NCBI RefSeq assembly: GCF_052113705.1
Contig: NZ_JBGQOG010000005.1
Coordinates: 124,001-188,000, forward strand
DNA length: 64,000 nt
Source: JBGQOG01 sp052113705
GTDB taxonomy: Bacteria; Pseudomonadota; Alphaproteobacteria; Rhodobacterales; Rhodobacteraceae
Direction: 5' to 3'
In this document: positions 42,157 through 50,842 of the stretch, piece after piece
Numbering within the stretch: the first letter of the stretch is position 1
How the letters are laid out: every line of letters begins with the position of its first letter
Notes under the pieces: generated by a model
Told to the model about the DNA's origin: nothing
The model's database searches: none
What the model saw: the letters and a program-made list of their open reading frames with translations, nothing else
Made by a program: the position numbers and the translations under genes

Positions 42157-42574
42157 GCAGCCAGTTTCCGGAATTCGCGGCACAAAGGGAAGTGGGCATT
42201 TTCCGGCCGGATGGTTCCGATGATCTGACCCCGCTGCCGACGAGCCCGATGTGCAGGCGGAGTGGAATGACCGGGGGCCGGGACGCCTGCGCTGGCCTTT
42301 CAGGGGGCTTGCGGGCTATCCGGGATCGCCGGGCGGCAGAGCTGCGGCGATCATCTGCCCGGGCGCTGATCGTCGATGGCGACGCCCGGTTGCCATGGAG
42401 ACCCGACGCTGCCTGAGCGCCGATATTGGGCGGCGCGGTGCATTGGTGCTCATGCCACAGGCAAGGGGACGCGAAAGGTGCGGCGCGTGGCGTTTTTGCG
42501 GCAAATTCCCTGTCATCCGGGACCTGTCTCGCAGACGATCCGATCTGCGAGGACGGGCTCCGGGTGTACAGGCG
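42157..42574. other. Divergent LysR/amidase intergenic region
   Basis: About 418 nt. I see no gene. Apart from the inverted repeat at 42528-42551 no strong signal stands out. The length exceeds that of most divergent promoters in this window, and an upstream in-frame extension of the amidase frame to 42251 shows no family resemblance. Confidence 0.5.
42528..42551. promoter_or_regulatory. 8-bp-arm inverted repeat upstream of the amidase
   Basis: CTCGCAGA (42528-42535) and TCTGCGAG (42544-42551) are perfect arms around 8 nt, ending 23 nt before the ATG at 42575. This is a plausible operator for the divergent LysR regulator or another repressor. Confidence 0.5.
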
Positions 42575-43939
42575 ATGGATGGTGACAGAATGTGGCAGCT
42601 GGACGCGACGCAGCTCATCCGCGCCTATGCGCAGGGTCGGCTGGACCCGGTCGACGTTTTCGAAGCACACATGGCGCGCATCGGGACACTCAATCCGGTG
42701 CTGAATGCCTTTGTCGCGCATGCGCCGCGCGCGCGTGCCACCGCCGAGGCTGCGGCGCGGCGCTGGCAAGCGGGGGCGCCTCAGGGGCCGCTCGATGGGG
42801 TGCCGGTCATCGTGAAGGACAATCTCTCGGTGGCGGGCATGCCAAGCGCCTGGGGCAATGCGGCGCTTTCGCAGCGTCAGCGCGACGCGGACGAGTTGCC
42901 GGTGGCGAAACTGCGTCAGGCGGGCGCCGTCATCCTCGGCAAGGGCAATACCCCCGAATTCGCGGTGGAGGGCTACACCGACAACCTGACCTTCGGGCCG
43001 ACCCGCAATCCGTTCGACCCCGCCCTCACCCCCGGCGGTTCTTCCGGTGGTGTTGTCGCGGCCGTTGCGGCGGGGCTGTGCTCAATGGGGGTGGCGACGG
43101 ATGGCGGCGGCTCGATCCGCAGGCCCGTGGGCTATACCGGGCTGGTGGGGCTGAAGCCCGGATTGGGGCATGTGGCGCGCGCCGGGGGATTGCCGCAACT
43201 GCTGCTGGATTTTGAGGTGGTGGGACCGGTTGCCCGCTCCTTTGGTGATCTGAGGCTGCTCGACGCGGTATTGTCGGGGAGCAGCATATGCCGGCACGAA
43301 CCGCGCCCCGCTTTGCGGATACTGGCGGTCGAAACGCTGGAGGATGCCCCGTTGGATCCGTTGATAGGGGCGGCATTCTCGCGCAGCTGCGGTGCGCTGT
43401 CGGCGGCGGGACACAGGGTGCAGCGCGGTGCGCTCCCGCTGTGCCTAGGGCCGTTGACCGAGGTGTGGGGACAGATTGCCGAGATCGGACTGGCGAGATA
43501 TTTCGCCGCGGATCCGGCTGTTGCCGCCGCCGCCGCGCCAAAATACCGCGAGATGGCGTTGCGGGGCAGTCAGCTTGCCGCCACGCAGCTTTATGAAATT
43601 CTGAGCCGGGTCTTTGCGTTGCGCGACGCGGCGCGCGGTCTTTTCGGCTATGACGCCATTCTGATGCCGGCAAGCGCGGCCAACCCCTGGCCCGCAGACC
43701 AAACACATCCGGCGCAGATCGACGGGCAGCCCGTGGGACCGCGCGGGCATGCCGTCTACACCGGCTGGGTGAATGCTTGCGGCTTGCCCGCCATCGGCTT
43801 TCCGGCCTCTGGCACCAAAGGCATGCCCATCGGCATGCAATTGATCGGGCCGATGGGGGCAGAGGCGATGTTGACGGACCTTGCAGAGACGGTGGCAGAA
43901 CCGTTCCGATGGCCGGATCTTGCGCTCAGTTCAGCGTGA
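42575..43939 (+). CDS. Amidase signature-family hydrolase
   Basis: A 454-residue amidase. The Ser-cisSer-Lys triad is present: Lys in GVPVIVKDNLSVAG (about 79), Ser in TPGGSSGGVVAAVAAG and the nucleophile region GVATDGGGSIRRPVGYTGLVGLKP (about 170-193). The C-terminus has GLPAIGFPASGTKGMPIGMQLIG. ATG 42575 is chosen; 42590 is also possible. Its 3' end overlaps the convergent hydratase gene by 14 nt. Amidases of this family hydrolyse amides, carbamoyl or cyclic substrates; the specificity is not readable here. Confidence 0.9.
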   Translation: MDGDRMWQLDATQLIRAYAQGRLDPVDVFEAHMARIGTLNPVLNAFVAHAPRARATAEAAARRWQAGAPQGPLDGVPVIVKDNLSVAGMPSAWGNAALSQRQRDADELPVAKLRQAGAVILGKGNTPEFAVEGYTDNLTFGPTRNPFDPALTPGGSSGGVVAAVAAGLCSMGVATDGGGSIRRPVGYTGLVGLKPGLGHVARAGGLPQLLLDFEVVGPVARSFGDLRLLDAVLSGSSICRHEPRPALRILAVETLEDAPLDPLIGAAFSRSCGALSAAGHRVQRGALPLCLGPLTEVWGQIAEIGLARYFAADPAVAAAAAPKYREMALRGSQLAATQLYEILSRVFALRDAARGLFGYDAILMPASAANPWPADQTHPAQIDGQPVGPRGHAVYTGWVNACGLPAIGFPASGTKGMPIGMQLIGPMGAEAMLTDLAETVAEPFRWPDLALSSA

Positions 43940-44651
43940 CGGAAACGGCGCCAACGCCCTCGATCTCGCCCGACACTTGGGAACCGGCGGGAAGATTGGT
44001 CATCGGGTGCAGCGTGCCCGTGATGACGATCTGGCCCGGCTGCAGGCCGCCACAATGCCCGCCAACATGCCGGTAAAAGGCCGCCAGCGTGGCAAGGGCG
44101 GATCCCCCGGGCACAGAGGATTGCGGCGCCATCAGATCCCGCGTGCCAACGCGCATCTGCCCGCGCACCGCCCCGAAGTCGGAGCCGTCCCAAGCGGTCA
44201 GCGGCGTCCCCACCACCAAGCCGTGGTTCACTTGCAGATCGGCCAGTTTTACCAAAGGGTCATCGGCGGCGGGCCCGCTGATCCGGCTGTCCACCAGCTC
44301 GATCACCGGAACCGGCAGGACAACCCGCGCCAGTGCCGCCTCCAGATCATCGCTGTCCGCAGCGGGCAGGGGGCCCACGATCTTCCAGCCGATCTCCAGC
44401 TCGACACCCATGTGATCGCGCACCGCAACGGTGGCGCCCGAGTCCACGCAGCGTGCGGCCATGATCGGGGCCATGATCGGCGGGCCGTCCGCTTTCAGCC
44501 CCACCTTGAAACCTGCAACCGGGCCCAGTGCCGCAGATAGCGCTGATTGCACGGCATAGGCCTCCTCTGCGGATGCGGGCAGATCGCCTTCCGGCGCCAC
44601 ACGGGTCCCCGCGCGATAGGCCGCGAGCACTTGCTCGGCGAATGTGGTCAT
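43926..44651 (-). CDS. 2-oxopent-4-enoate hydratase / 4-oxalocrotonate decarboxylase-type enzyme
   Basis: A 241-residue member of the MhpD/DmpE/DmpH family (fumarylacetoacetase-related fold). VAGFKVGLKADGPPIMAPIM is near 46, the metal-ligand region VELEIGWKIVG near 82, and PGGSALATLAAF with GQIVITGTLHPM near the end. These enzymes hydrate 2-hydroxypenta-2,4-dienoate or decarboxylate 4-oxalocrotonate in meta-cleavage routes. No ring-cleavage dioxygenase or aldolase partner is adjacent, so its substrate here is open. Last gene of a long minus-strand operon; its ATG overlaps the previous stop by 4 nt. Confidence 0.82.
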   Translation of the reverse strand: MTTFAEQVLAAYRAGTRVAPEGDLPASAEEAYAVQSALSAALGPVAGFKVGLKADGPPIMAPIMAARCVDSGATVAVRDHMGVELEIGWKIVGPLPAADSDDLEAALARVVLPVPVIELVDSRISGPAADDPLVKLADLQVNHGLVVGTPLTAWDGSDFGAVRGQMRVGTRDLMAPQSSVPGGSALATLAAFYRHVGGHCGGLQPGQIVITGTLHPMTNLPAGSQVSGEIEGVGAVSVTLN

Positions 44652-45277
44652 GGTGTCCCCTCCAAAAGTGTCAGCATCAGGCGCGCGGCTTCCGGAATGG
44701 GTGCGATCAGGGCGCAGGGTGCCAGTGGGCGCAGCCGCTCTGCCGCTTCGCCCAAGGGTCCTCCGCCGATGATCACGGCCTCGGCCCCTGCATCATGCGC
44801 GCGCATCATCGCACAAAGCAGCGCGGCATCAAGCCTTTGCGGGTCTTTTGACAGCGCGAGCGGATCCCCCTCGGCGAGGAAGGTTCCCAGATATCCTGCC
44901 GCAGCATAGCTGCGCATTAGGGCGTCGATCCCGGTGACGAGCCCGGGGGTATGGGTCGCGACGGCATAGCGGCGCCCCCCGGCCGCGGCGGCCAGGGCGG
45001 CGGCCTGACCAATTCCGACCACGGGGAGATTCAATCTGGCAGCCAGCGCCGCACGTCCGGGGTCTCCGAAGGCCGACACAATCACCCCCCGCAGCGCGGG
45101 GGGCAGATCGGCTTGTGCCACCAGTGCCGCGGCCTCTGTCAGATAGGCCATCGAGATCAGCAATTCAGGGCCGGAAGGTGCCGTCCAGCCGGTAACATCG
45201 GGCAGGAACCGCCGGGCAATGGCCACCATCGTTTCGGTGGTGGCGGCGGAACTGTTCGGGTTCATCAGCAAGATCAT
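44648..45277 (-). CDS. Asp/Glu/hydantoin-racemase-like protein lacking both catalytic Cys
   Basis: A 209-residue protein of the Asp/Glu/hydantoin racemase superfamily, opening MILLMNPNSSAATTETMVAI as hydantoin racemases do. In these enzymes two Cys residues act as acid/base, usually in xxCFxDPG and xLGCAG contexts. Here the matching segments read VIVSAFGDPG (about 65-74) and AVIIGGGPLG (about 167-176), so both are replaced. Two other Cys residues (LLCAMM, APCAL) are not at those positions. It is therefore unlikely to be a standard racemase or a NicE-type maleate isomerase. Start and stop both overlap neighbours by ATGA. Confidence 0.8.
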   Translation of the reverse strand: MILLMNPNSSAATTETMVAIARRFLPDVTGWTAPSGPELLISMAYLTEAAALVAQADLPPALRGVIVSAFGDPGRAALAARLNLPVVGIGQAAALAAAAGGRRYAVATHTPGLVTGIDALMRSYAAAGYLGTFLAEGDPLALSKDPQRLDAALLCAMMRAHDAGAEAVIIGGGPLGEAAERLRPLAPCALIAPIPEAARLMLTLLEGTP

Positions 45278-45741
45278 TCGCTGAGTTCCACCATTGCGTC
45301 GATTTCCACCAGAGCATTGGCGGGGAGTGAGGAGACATTGACCGCCGTTCGCGCATGCCGTCCGGCATCGCCCCAAAGGTCGATGAACAGCTGCGAGGCG
45401 CCATTCACGATTTGCGGGCCGTCCGGATAGCCGGGTCCGGCGGCGACGAAACCTCCCAGACGAACGACACTGCGGACCCGGCTCAGCGATCCTGCCACCG
45501 CCTTGATCGAGAAGAGCAGGTTCAGCGCACAAAGCTGCGCAGCCTTCTGACCAACGGCAATGTCGAAAACCGCTCCGACGGGGCCGAAATACTGTGGCAC
45601 GCCCTCCCATTCGCAAATCTGCCCTGAGAGCACCAGAAGGTTCCCGGTGATTTTGCCGGGCAGGAACAACGCGCGGGACGGGGCCGAGGGCGGCAAAGCC
45701 AATCCCATGGCCACGAGTTTGCGTTCAATCGGGCAGGTCAT
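45274..45741 (-). CDS. RidA/YjgF-family protein (possible deaminase)
   Basis: A 155-residue RidA-family protein. NLLVLSGQICEWEGVPQYFGPVGA is the N-terminal strand region, and the C-terminal motif GRHARTAVNVSSLPANALVEIDAMVEL keeps an Arg near the position used for carboxylate binding. RidA proteins hydrolyse enamines and imines, and some members, such as 2-aminomuconate deaminase, act in aromatic catabolism. It overlaps both neighbouring genes by 4 nt. In this operon it may hydrolyse an enamine released after amidase action. Confidence 0.88.
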   Translation of the reverse strand: MTCPIERKLVAMGLALPPSAPSRALFLPGKITGNLLVLSGQICEWEGVPQYFGPVGAVFDIAVGQKAAQLCALNLLFSIKAVAGSLSRVRSVVRLGGFVAAGPGYPDGPQIVNGASQLFIDLWGDAGRHARTAVNVSSLPANALVEIDAMVELSE

Positions 45742-46916
45742 GCGGCCCCCTTTGGTGCCAGTTTACAGGCCAATGCGATCAGCGACAGATCCGAACCATA
45801 GGGACCGATCAGCGAGGCGCCATAGGGCGCGCCGCCGATCTGGCCCGCGGGGAAAACGACCTGCGGCAGCCCCGCCATGCCCGCCACACAGAGCAGGTGC
45901 ATGGCCTCGTGGCGGAAGCCGTCAAAGATTTCGACGGGGGCATCCAGCCTGAAGGGCGCATCGTGGACGGCGGGGGCCAGCAGCACGCCCTTTGCCCCAA
46001 GAAGGGCGCGCAGATGCGACCTGAACGCCGCACGTGCGGCGCGGAAATCCTGCTTCTGCGCCTCGGTCAGGGCCTCCGCGCTGTCGGCGCGGCTGTCGAT
46101 CCCGCGCACCAGTGGCATGCGGGAACGGCGGATGTAGGGCAGGATGGTTTCGGCACAATCGGCACCGTTGGCCCCCAGATAGCAGGCATAAGCGGTGGCG
46201 GCGCTGTCCGGGTAGATCGTGACCGGGCGGGCGTGCAGGCCGCCGAAGACCCTGTCGACGCGCGATCTGGCCTCGGGGTTCAGCCTTGCATGCATATCCT
46301 CGGGCCACAGAAGGTCGGGGCTGTCGGGCAAGGCAGCAGTGTCGGGGCCGATCATGACCTCGGCGGCGCGGTGCAGGGTCGCGCCATCGCGTGCGAAAAG
46401 CCCCGCGGTGTCGAAACTGGGGGCCAGGGCTTGCGCGCCCTCAAGCGAGATGCGGCCGTGGCTGGGGCGCAGGCCCCAGATGCCGCAGAAGCTTGCCGGT
46501 GCCCGGATCGAGCCGCCGGTGTCGGAGCCGACCGCAATATCGGCCAAGCCGCCCGCCACTGCGACCGCGGAGCCCGAAGACGACCCTCCGGGAATCCGGT
46601 CCGGGGCGGCGGGATTGATCGGCGTGCCGAAATGCGCGTTCAACCCGTAGAGCGACCAGGCCAGCTCGTCCGTATGGGTCTTGCCGACAAAGCGGGCCCC
46701 GGCATCGAACAGACGCTGCACCGCAGGCGCGGTTTCGGCCATCACCGGGCTGGCGGCAAGTTTCAGCGGGCAGCCGGAGCCGGTGCGATAGCCGGCCACG
46801 TCGAACAGGTCTTTCACCGCGACGGTCAGACCCGCCAGCGGGCCCTCTGATGCGCTTGCGACCGGGATCGCTTCATAGGGCATGAAGGCATGGTAGGGAT
46901 CATTCTTGAGAAGCAT
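45738..46916 (-). CDS. Amidase signature-family hydrolase (second)
   Basis: A 392-residue amidase. The triad Lys is in GLTVAVKDLFDVAG (about 30-43), Ser in IPGGSSSGSAVAVAGGLADIA and the nucleophile region VGSDTGGSIRAPASFCGIWGLRPSHG (about 129-154). ATG 46916 (MLLKNDPYHAFM) lies 5 nt after the ATPase stop, so it belongs to the transporter operon. Different in sequence and length from the amidase at 42575; the two are not recent duplicates. Confidence 0.9.
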   Translation of the reverse strand: MLLKNDPYHAFMPYEAIPVASASEGPLAGLTVAVKDLFDVAGYRTGSGCPLKLAASPVMAETAPAVQRLFDAGARFVGKTHTDELAWSLYGLNAHFGTPINPAAPDRIPGGSSSGSAVAVAGGLADIAVGSDTGGSIRAPASFCGIWGLRPSHGRISLEGAQALAPSFDTAGLFARDGATLHRAAEVMIGPDTAALPDSPDLLWPEDMHARLNPEARSRVDRVFGGLHARPVTIYPDSAATAYACYLGANGADCAETILPYIRRSRMPLVRGIDSRADSAEALTEAQKQDFRAARAAFRSHLRALLGAKGVLLAPAVHDAPFRLDAPVEIFDGFRHEAMHLLCVAGMAGLPQVVFPAGQIGGAPYGASLIGPYGSDLSLIALACKLAPKGAA

Positions 46917-46920
46917 CAGG

Positions 46921-47898
46921 TCACTCTGCAGGAACGGGGTCTGCGTGCAGACAGGCCACCCGCCGGCGGGGTCCCAGCGGCACGAAAGCGGGGGTGGCGG
47001 CACGGCACTCCGGCCCCGCCAGCGGGCAGCGCGGCGCGAAAGAGCAGCCGGCGGGCGGCACTTCCAGCGCGGGCGGTGCGCCGGGAATGGCGTTCAGACG
47101 CTCTCCCCGCGCCACATCGTGCAGGTTGGCGGCCAGAAGCCCCCGCGTGTAGGGGTGGCGCGGATCGTTGATCACCTCATGCGTGGTGCCTTCCTCGACG
47201 ATCTGTCCGGCATACATCACGGCGATCCGTTCAGAGACCTCGACGGCGACACCGATGTCATGGGTGACAAAGATCACCCCCATGCCGAATTCGCGCTGCA
47301 ATTCGCGCAGGAGCAGCAGAATCTGGATCTGCACGGTGGCATCAAGCGCGGTTGTCGGCTCATCCGCCAGCAACAATCGCGGCCGACAGGCAAGGGCGAG
47401 CGCGATCATCACCCGCTGCCGCATCCCGCCCGACAATTCGTGCGGATAGTTCTTGAGGCGGCGCTCGGGCGAGGGGATGCGGACACGCTGCAACATATCA
47501 AAGGCGGTCGACACCGCCTCTTCTTTCCGCAGGCCCTTGTGGCGCATCACCGCCTCGGCGATCTGCGCACCCACCGTATAGACGGGATCGAGCGCCAGCC
47601 CGGGGTCCTGAAACACCATCGAGACCTCGCCGCCGCGATAGCGTTGCAGCGCCTTGCCGCTAAGGCTGCGCACATCGGTACCGTTGACCTGGATGTCGCC
47701 TTCGATCTCGCTGCGTTTGGGGGGTAAAAGGCCGAGCAGGGTCTTCAGCGTGACCGATTTGCCGGATCCGCTTTCCCCCAGCAGGGCAAGCGTTTCCCCC
47801 TGTGCGAGGGTGAGGCTGAGGTTGTTGATCGCATGCACGGTGCGCGCGCCCTTGAAGCGCACGGTGAGGTTGCGGATCTCAACGAGGTTTTGCGTCAT
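46921..47898 (-). CDS. DppD-type ABC ATPase (second importer)
   Basis: A 325-residue ATPase with Walker A GESGSGKSVTLKTL, signature LSGGMRQRVMIALAL, Walker B LLLADEPTTALDAT and the oligopeptide C-terminal domain PPAGCSFAPRCPLAGPEC. The start at 47898 (MTQNLVEIRN) overlaps the preceding ATPase stop by ATGA; the upstream extension is a frame artefact. Confidence 0.93.
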   Translation of the reverse strand: MTQNLVEIRNLTVRFKGARTVHAINNLSLTLAQGETLALLGESGSGKSVTLKTLLGLLPPKRSEIEGDIQVNGTDVRSLSGKALQRYRGGEVSMVFQDPGLALDPVYTVGAQIAEAVMRHKGLRKEEAVSTAFDMLQRVRIPSPERRLKNYPHELSGGMRQRVMIALALACRPRLLLADEPTTALDATVQIQILLLLRELQREFGMGVIFVTHDIGVAVEVSERIAVMYAGQIVEEGTTHEVINDPRHPYTRGLLAANLHDVARGERLNAIPGAPPALEVPPAGCSFAPRCPLAGPECRAATPAFVPLGPRRRVACLHADPVPAE

Positions 47899-48953
47899 CC
47901 CAGGCTCTCCTTCCCGGCTTTCGGGTGACCTGAGCCAAGGTCGTGGAGGTGGCAGGCGGCGAAATGGCCGGGGGCCCCCGGCAGTTCGAGGAGTTGGGGG
48001 GCGCGGGCTTTGCAAACGATATCCGCAAAGCGGCAACGGGTGTGAAAGCGGCAGCCGGAGGGTGGGTTGATCGGATTGGGCGGATCGCCGGACAGCGGCG
48101 GGGTCTTGGTCCGGTTGTCCGGGTCCATCGAGGGCATCGCCGAGAACAGCGAGCGCGTGTAGGGATGCGCCTGCTGGCTCCAGATGGCGTCGACCGGGCC
48201 GACCTCGACCACCTCGCCCAGATACATCACCAGAATCCGGTCAGAGATATAGCGCACGACATTCAGGTCGTGGCTGATGAAGATATAGGTCAGCCCGAAC
48301 TCTTCGCGCAGATCCGCAAGCAGGTTCAGCACCTGCGCTTCGACCGATTTGTCGAGGGCCGAGACGGCCTCATCAAGGATCACCAGCCGGGGCGACATGG
48401 CCAGCGCCCGCGCGATGTTGATGCGCTGACGTTGCCCGCCCGAAACTTCATGCGGGTAGCGCTGGGCGAAGCGCGCCGGATCAAGGCCAACGCGCGCCAT
48501 CAGGCCATGCGCCCGCCCGATCGGGTCATCCAGCCCCTGAACCCGCGCACCGAAGGCAATCGACTCCTCGATCGTCAGCCGGGGGTTGAGCGAGGCATAA
48601 CTGTCCTGAAACACCATCTGCACGCCACGGCGCAGATCGCGCAGGGTCAGCGCATCCCCCAGCCCCTGTCCGTCAAAGATGATCTCGCCATCGTCCTTTT
48701 CGGTCAGGCCAATGAGCAGCCGCGCGGTCGTGGATTTTCCGCAGCCGGATTCGCCGACGATGCCCAGCGTCTCGCCCTTCTTCACGCTGAACGAGACGCC
48801 ATCGACCGCCTGCACCATCGCGCGGGTGCGGCCCAGAATGCCGCCGCGCACCGGGAAATACTTGCGCAGGTTCTTGACGGTCAGCAGTGCCTGCGCGGGG
48901 CCGCCCTTGGAGGGCAGGTTTTCGGGCAGGATCATGGTCTCAGTCGCGGACAT
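47895..48953 (-). CDS. DppF-type ABC ATPase (second importer)
   Basis: A 352-residue ATPase with Walker A GESGCGKSTTARLL (about 76-89), signature VSGGQRQRINIARAL, Walker B LVILDEAVSALDKS and C-terminal PPSGCRFHTRCRFADIVC. ATG 48953 overlaps the permease 3' end by 14 nt; ATG 48935 (MILPENL) is an alternative. The order here is ATPase F-type before D-type, the reverse of the importer at 31644-33679. Confidence 0.92.
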   Translation of the reverse strand: MSATETMILPENLPSKGGPAQALLTVKNLRKYFPVRGGILGRTRAMVQAVDGVSFSVKKGETLGIVGESGCGKSTTARLLIGLTEKDDGEIIFDGQGLGDALTLRDLRRGVQMVFQDSYASLNPRLTIEESIAFGARVQGLDDPIGRAHGLMARVGLDPARFAQRYPHEVSGGQRQRINIARALAMSPRLVILDEAVSALDKSVEAQVLNLLADLREEFGLTYIFISHDLNVVRYISDRILVMYLGEVVEVGPVDAIWSQQAHPYTRSLFSAMPSMDPDNRTKTPPLSGDPPNPINPPSGCRFHTRCRFADIVCKARAPQLLELPGAPGHFAACHLHDLGSGHPKAGKESLG

Positions 48954-49824
48954 TCATCGCGCTCCTTACGCCGTCGCTGAGCAGGTTGAGGCACAGCGAA
49001 GTTACGAAAATCATCAGCCCCGGAAGCGCCGAGAGCCAGGGGTTGACATAGATGGCGGACCGCAAGGTGTTGAGCATGAGCCCCCATTCCGGCTCGGGCG
49101 GGCGCACGCCGATCCCGAGAAAGGACAGCCCCGCCGCGAGGATCATGCAGACGCTGGTCAGCGAGGTTGCGTAGACGAAGATCGGCGAGAGGACATTGCC
49201 GATCACATGCACGCGGATGACGGTCAGGGCAGTGGCGCCCGAGGCGCGGGCCGCATCGATATAGTCCAGCGCCCGGACGCCCGAGGTTACGGCCTCGGCG
49301 ATGCGGGTGATCGGCGGAACAAAAACGATGGTCAGCGATACGAGGCTGTTCACGATCCCGGCGCCAAGGGCTCCGGAGATTGCGATGGCGAGCAGCACGG
49401 AGGGAAAGGCGAAGAACACATCGACGGTCCGCATGATGATCGTGTTCACCAGACCGCCCGTATACCCGGCGATGATCCCGAGGACCGAGCCGATGAAGAA
49501 CGCCAGCACCACCGGCATCAACCCGATGAAGAGCGTCAGGCGGCCCCCATAAATCAGGCGGGCAAACATGTCGCGGCCCTGCTCATCGGTGCCCAGCCAA
49601 TGGCCTTCGGTGCCGATCGGCTTCAGGCGTGAGACCATCGAGCCTTTGTAGGGGTCCGCCAGCCCGAGCCAGGGCGCGAAGATGGCGGACAGGATCAGGG
49701 CCAGCAGGACCGTCAGGCAGAACATGGCGACCGGGTCGCGCCGCAAGCGTTTCGCCACGCCCGACCAGTATCCGGACTGTGCGGCCGCGCCGGGCGCCCC
49801 GGCGTCCGTTTCAATGAGTGCCAT
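48940..49824 (-). CDS. DppC-type ABC permease (second importer)
   Basis: A 294-residue permease with an N-terminal hydrophobic segment VAMFCLTVLLALILSAIFAPW and the family stretch GHWLGTDEQGRDMFARLIYGGRLTL. The EAA loop is LDYIDAARASGATALTVIRVHVIGN. It starts 3 nt after the DppB-type stop. Confidence 0.93.
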   Translation of the reverse strand: MALIETDAGAPGAAAQSGYWSGVAKRLRRDPVAMFCLTVLLALILSAIFAPWLGLADPYKGSMVSRLKPIGTEGHWLGTDEQGRDMFARLIYGGRLTLFIGLMPVVLAFFIGSVLGIIAGYTGGLVNTIIMRTVDVFFAFPSVLLAIAISGALGAGIVNSLVSLTIVFVPPITRIAEAVTSGVRALDYIDAARASGATALTVIRVHVIGNVLSPIFVYATSLTSVCMILAAGLSFLGIGVRPPEPEWGLMLNTLRSAIYVNPWLSALPGLMIFVTSLCLNLLSDGVRSAMNVRD

Positions 49825-49827
49825 GCG

Positions 49828-50781
49828 TCAGTTCCTCTTGATACGGGGATCAATCGCGGCCTGCGCGACATCCACGATCAGGTTCATCGCCACGAAAAAC
49901 AGCGCCAGCACGAGGATCGTGCCCTGCAGGAGCGGCAGATCCCGCTGGAAAATGGCGTTCGACAGCAAAAAGCCCGACCCCGGCCAGTTAAACACGGTTT
50001 CAATCAGGATCGAGCCGCCCAGCAGATAGCCCAGTTGCAGGCCCATCACCGACAGGGCCGTGGCCGCCGCGTTCCGGGCGACATGGCGCAAAACGTCAAA
50101 CCGGCTCATGCCCTTGGCGTAGAGGGCCTGGACGAAATCCATCGTCAGGATGTCTCCCGAGAGTGCGCGCACCGTCCGCGCCACGATGCCGACGGGCACC
50201 ACGGCCAGCGTCACGGCGGGCAGGATCAGGTGGCGCATGTGAAGCCAGTCCCAGGACCAATCCTGAGAGCCGCCGGGCCCCGCGCCCATTGAGGGCAGCC
50301 AGCCGAGCGACACCGAAAAGATGATCACCAGAACGATCCCGAGCCAGTAATTGGGCACCGACACACCCGCAATCGAGAGCGCCGTCACCGCCCGGTCCAG
50401 AAGCGTGTCGCGGAAATACCCCGCCAGAAACCCCAGAAATACCCCGATGGGAAAGGCAATGACCGCCGCGCTGAAGGCAAGAAGGAGCGTGTTGTTGACC
50501 GCGCCGAACACCTCGCCCGCCACCGGGCGGCCCGTCGCAATCGACCGGCCCATGTCGCCCTGTGCGAGGTTTGCAATCCAGATCCCGTATTGCACCGGAA
50601 GCGGTTTATCCAACCCGTAGTTTGCCCGCATGGCGGCCTGTTCATCGGCGGTGGCATCCACCGGCATGATGGCGGTCAACGGGTCACCGGGCGCGATCTG
50701 AACCAGCATGAAACAGATCACCGAAACCCCGAAGGCAACCGGCAGAACAAGGATCAGACGGCGCAGAAAATAGCTTATCAC
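49828..50781 (-). CDS. DppB-type ABC permease (second importer)
   Basis: A 317-residue permease that opens ISYFLRRLILVLPVAFGVSV and has six hydrophobic segments. The EAA loop reads DFVQALYAKGMSRFDVLRHVARN. The start is GTG after GAAGGAAA. A 9-bp hairpin separates it from the binding-protein gene. Confidence 0.93.
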   Translation of the reverse strand: MISYFLRRLILVLPVAFGVSVICFMLVQIAPGDPLTAIMPVDATADEQAAMRANYGLDKPLPVQYGIWIANLAQGDMGRSIATGRPVAGEVFGAVNNTLLLAFSAAVIAFPIGVFLGFLAGYFRDTLLDRAVTALSIAGVSVPNYWLGIVLVIIFSVSLGWLPSMGAGPGGSQDWSWDWLHMRHLILPAVTLAVVPVGIVARTVRALSGDILTMDFVQALYAKGMSRFDVLRHVARNAAATALSVMGLQLGYLLGGSILIETVFNWPGSGFLLSNAIFQRDLPLLQGTILVLALFFVAMNLIVDVAQAAIDPRIKRN

Positions 50782-50804
50782 GGCAGATTTCCTTCAGATG
50801 AGAC

Positions 50805-50827
50805 CCCGCCGCGCGCACCGCGGCGGG
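50805..50827. terminator. 9-bp hairpin between binding-protein and permease genes (second dpp)
   Basis: CCCGCCGCG (50805-50813) pairs exactly with CGCGGCGGG (50819-50827) across CGCAC, 15 nt past the binding-protein stop on the minus strand. There is no T-tract, so it is an attenuator or stabiliser rather than a full stop. Confidence 0.65.
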
Positions 50828-50842
50828 TGTGCGTCATGGGTG

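Noticed and set aside
44648..45277. Maleate isomerase NicE of nicotinate degradation
   Set aside because: Superfamily and an amidase neighbour fit, but both required Cys residues are absent and no other nic genes are seen.
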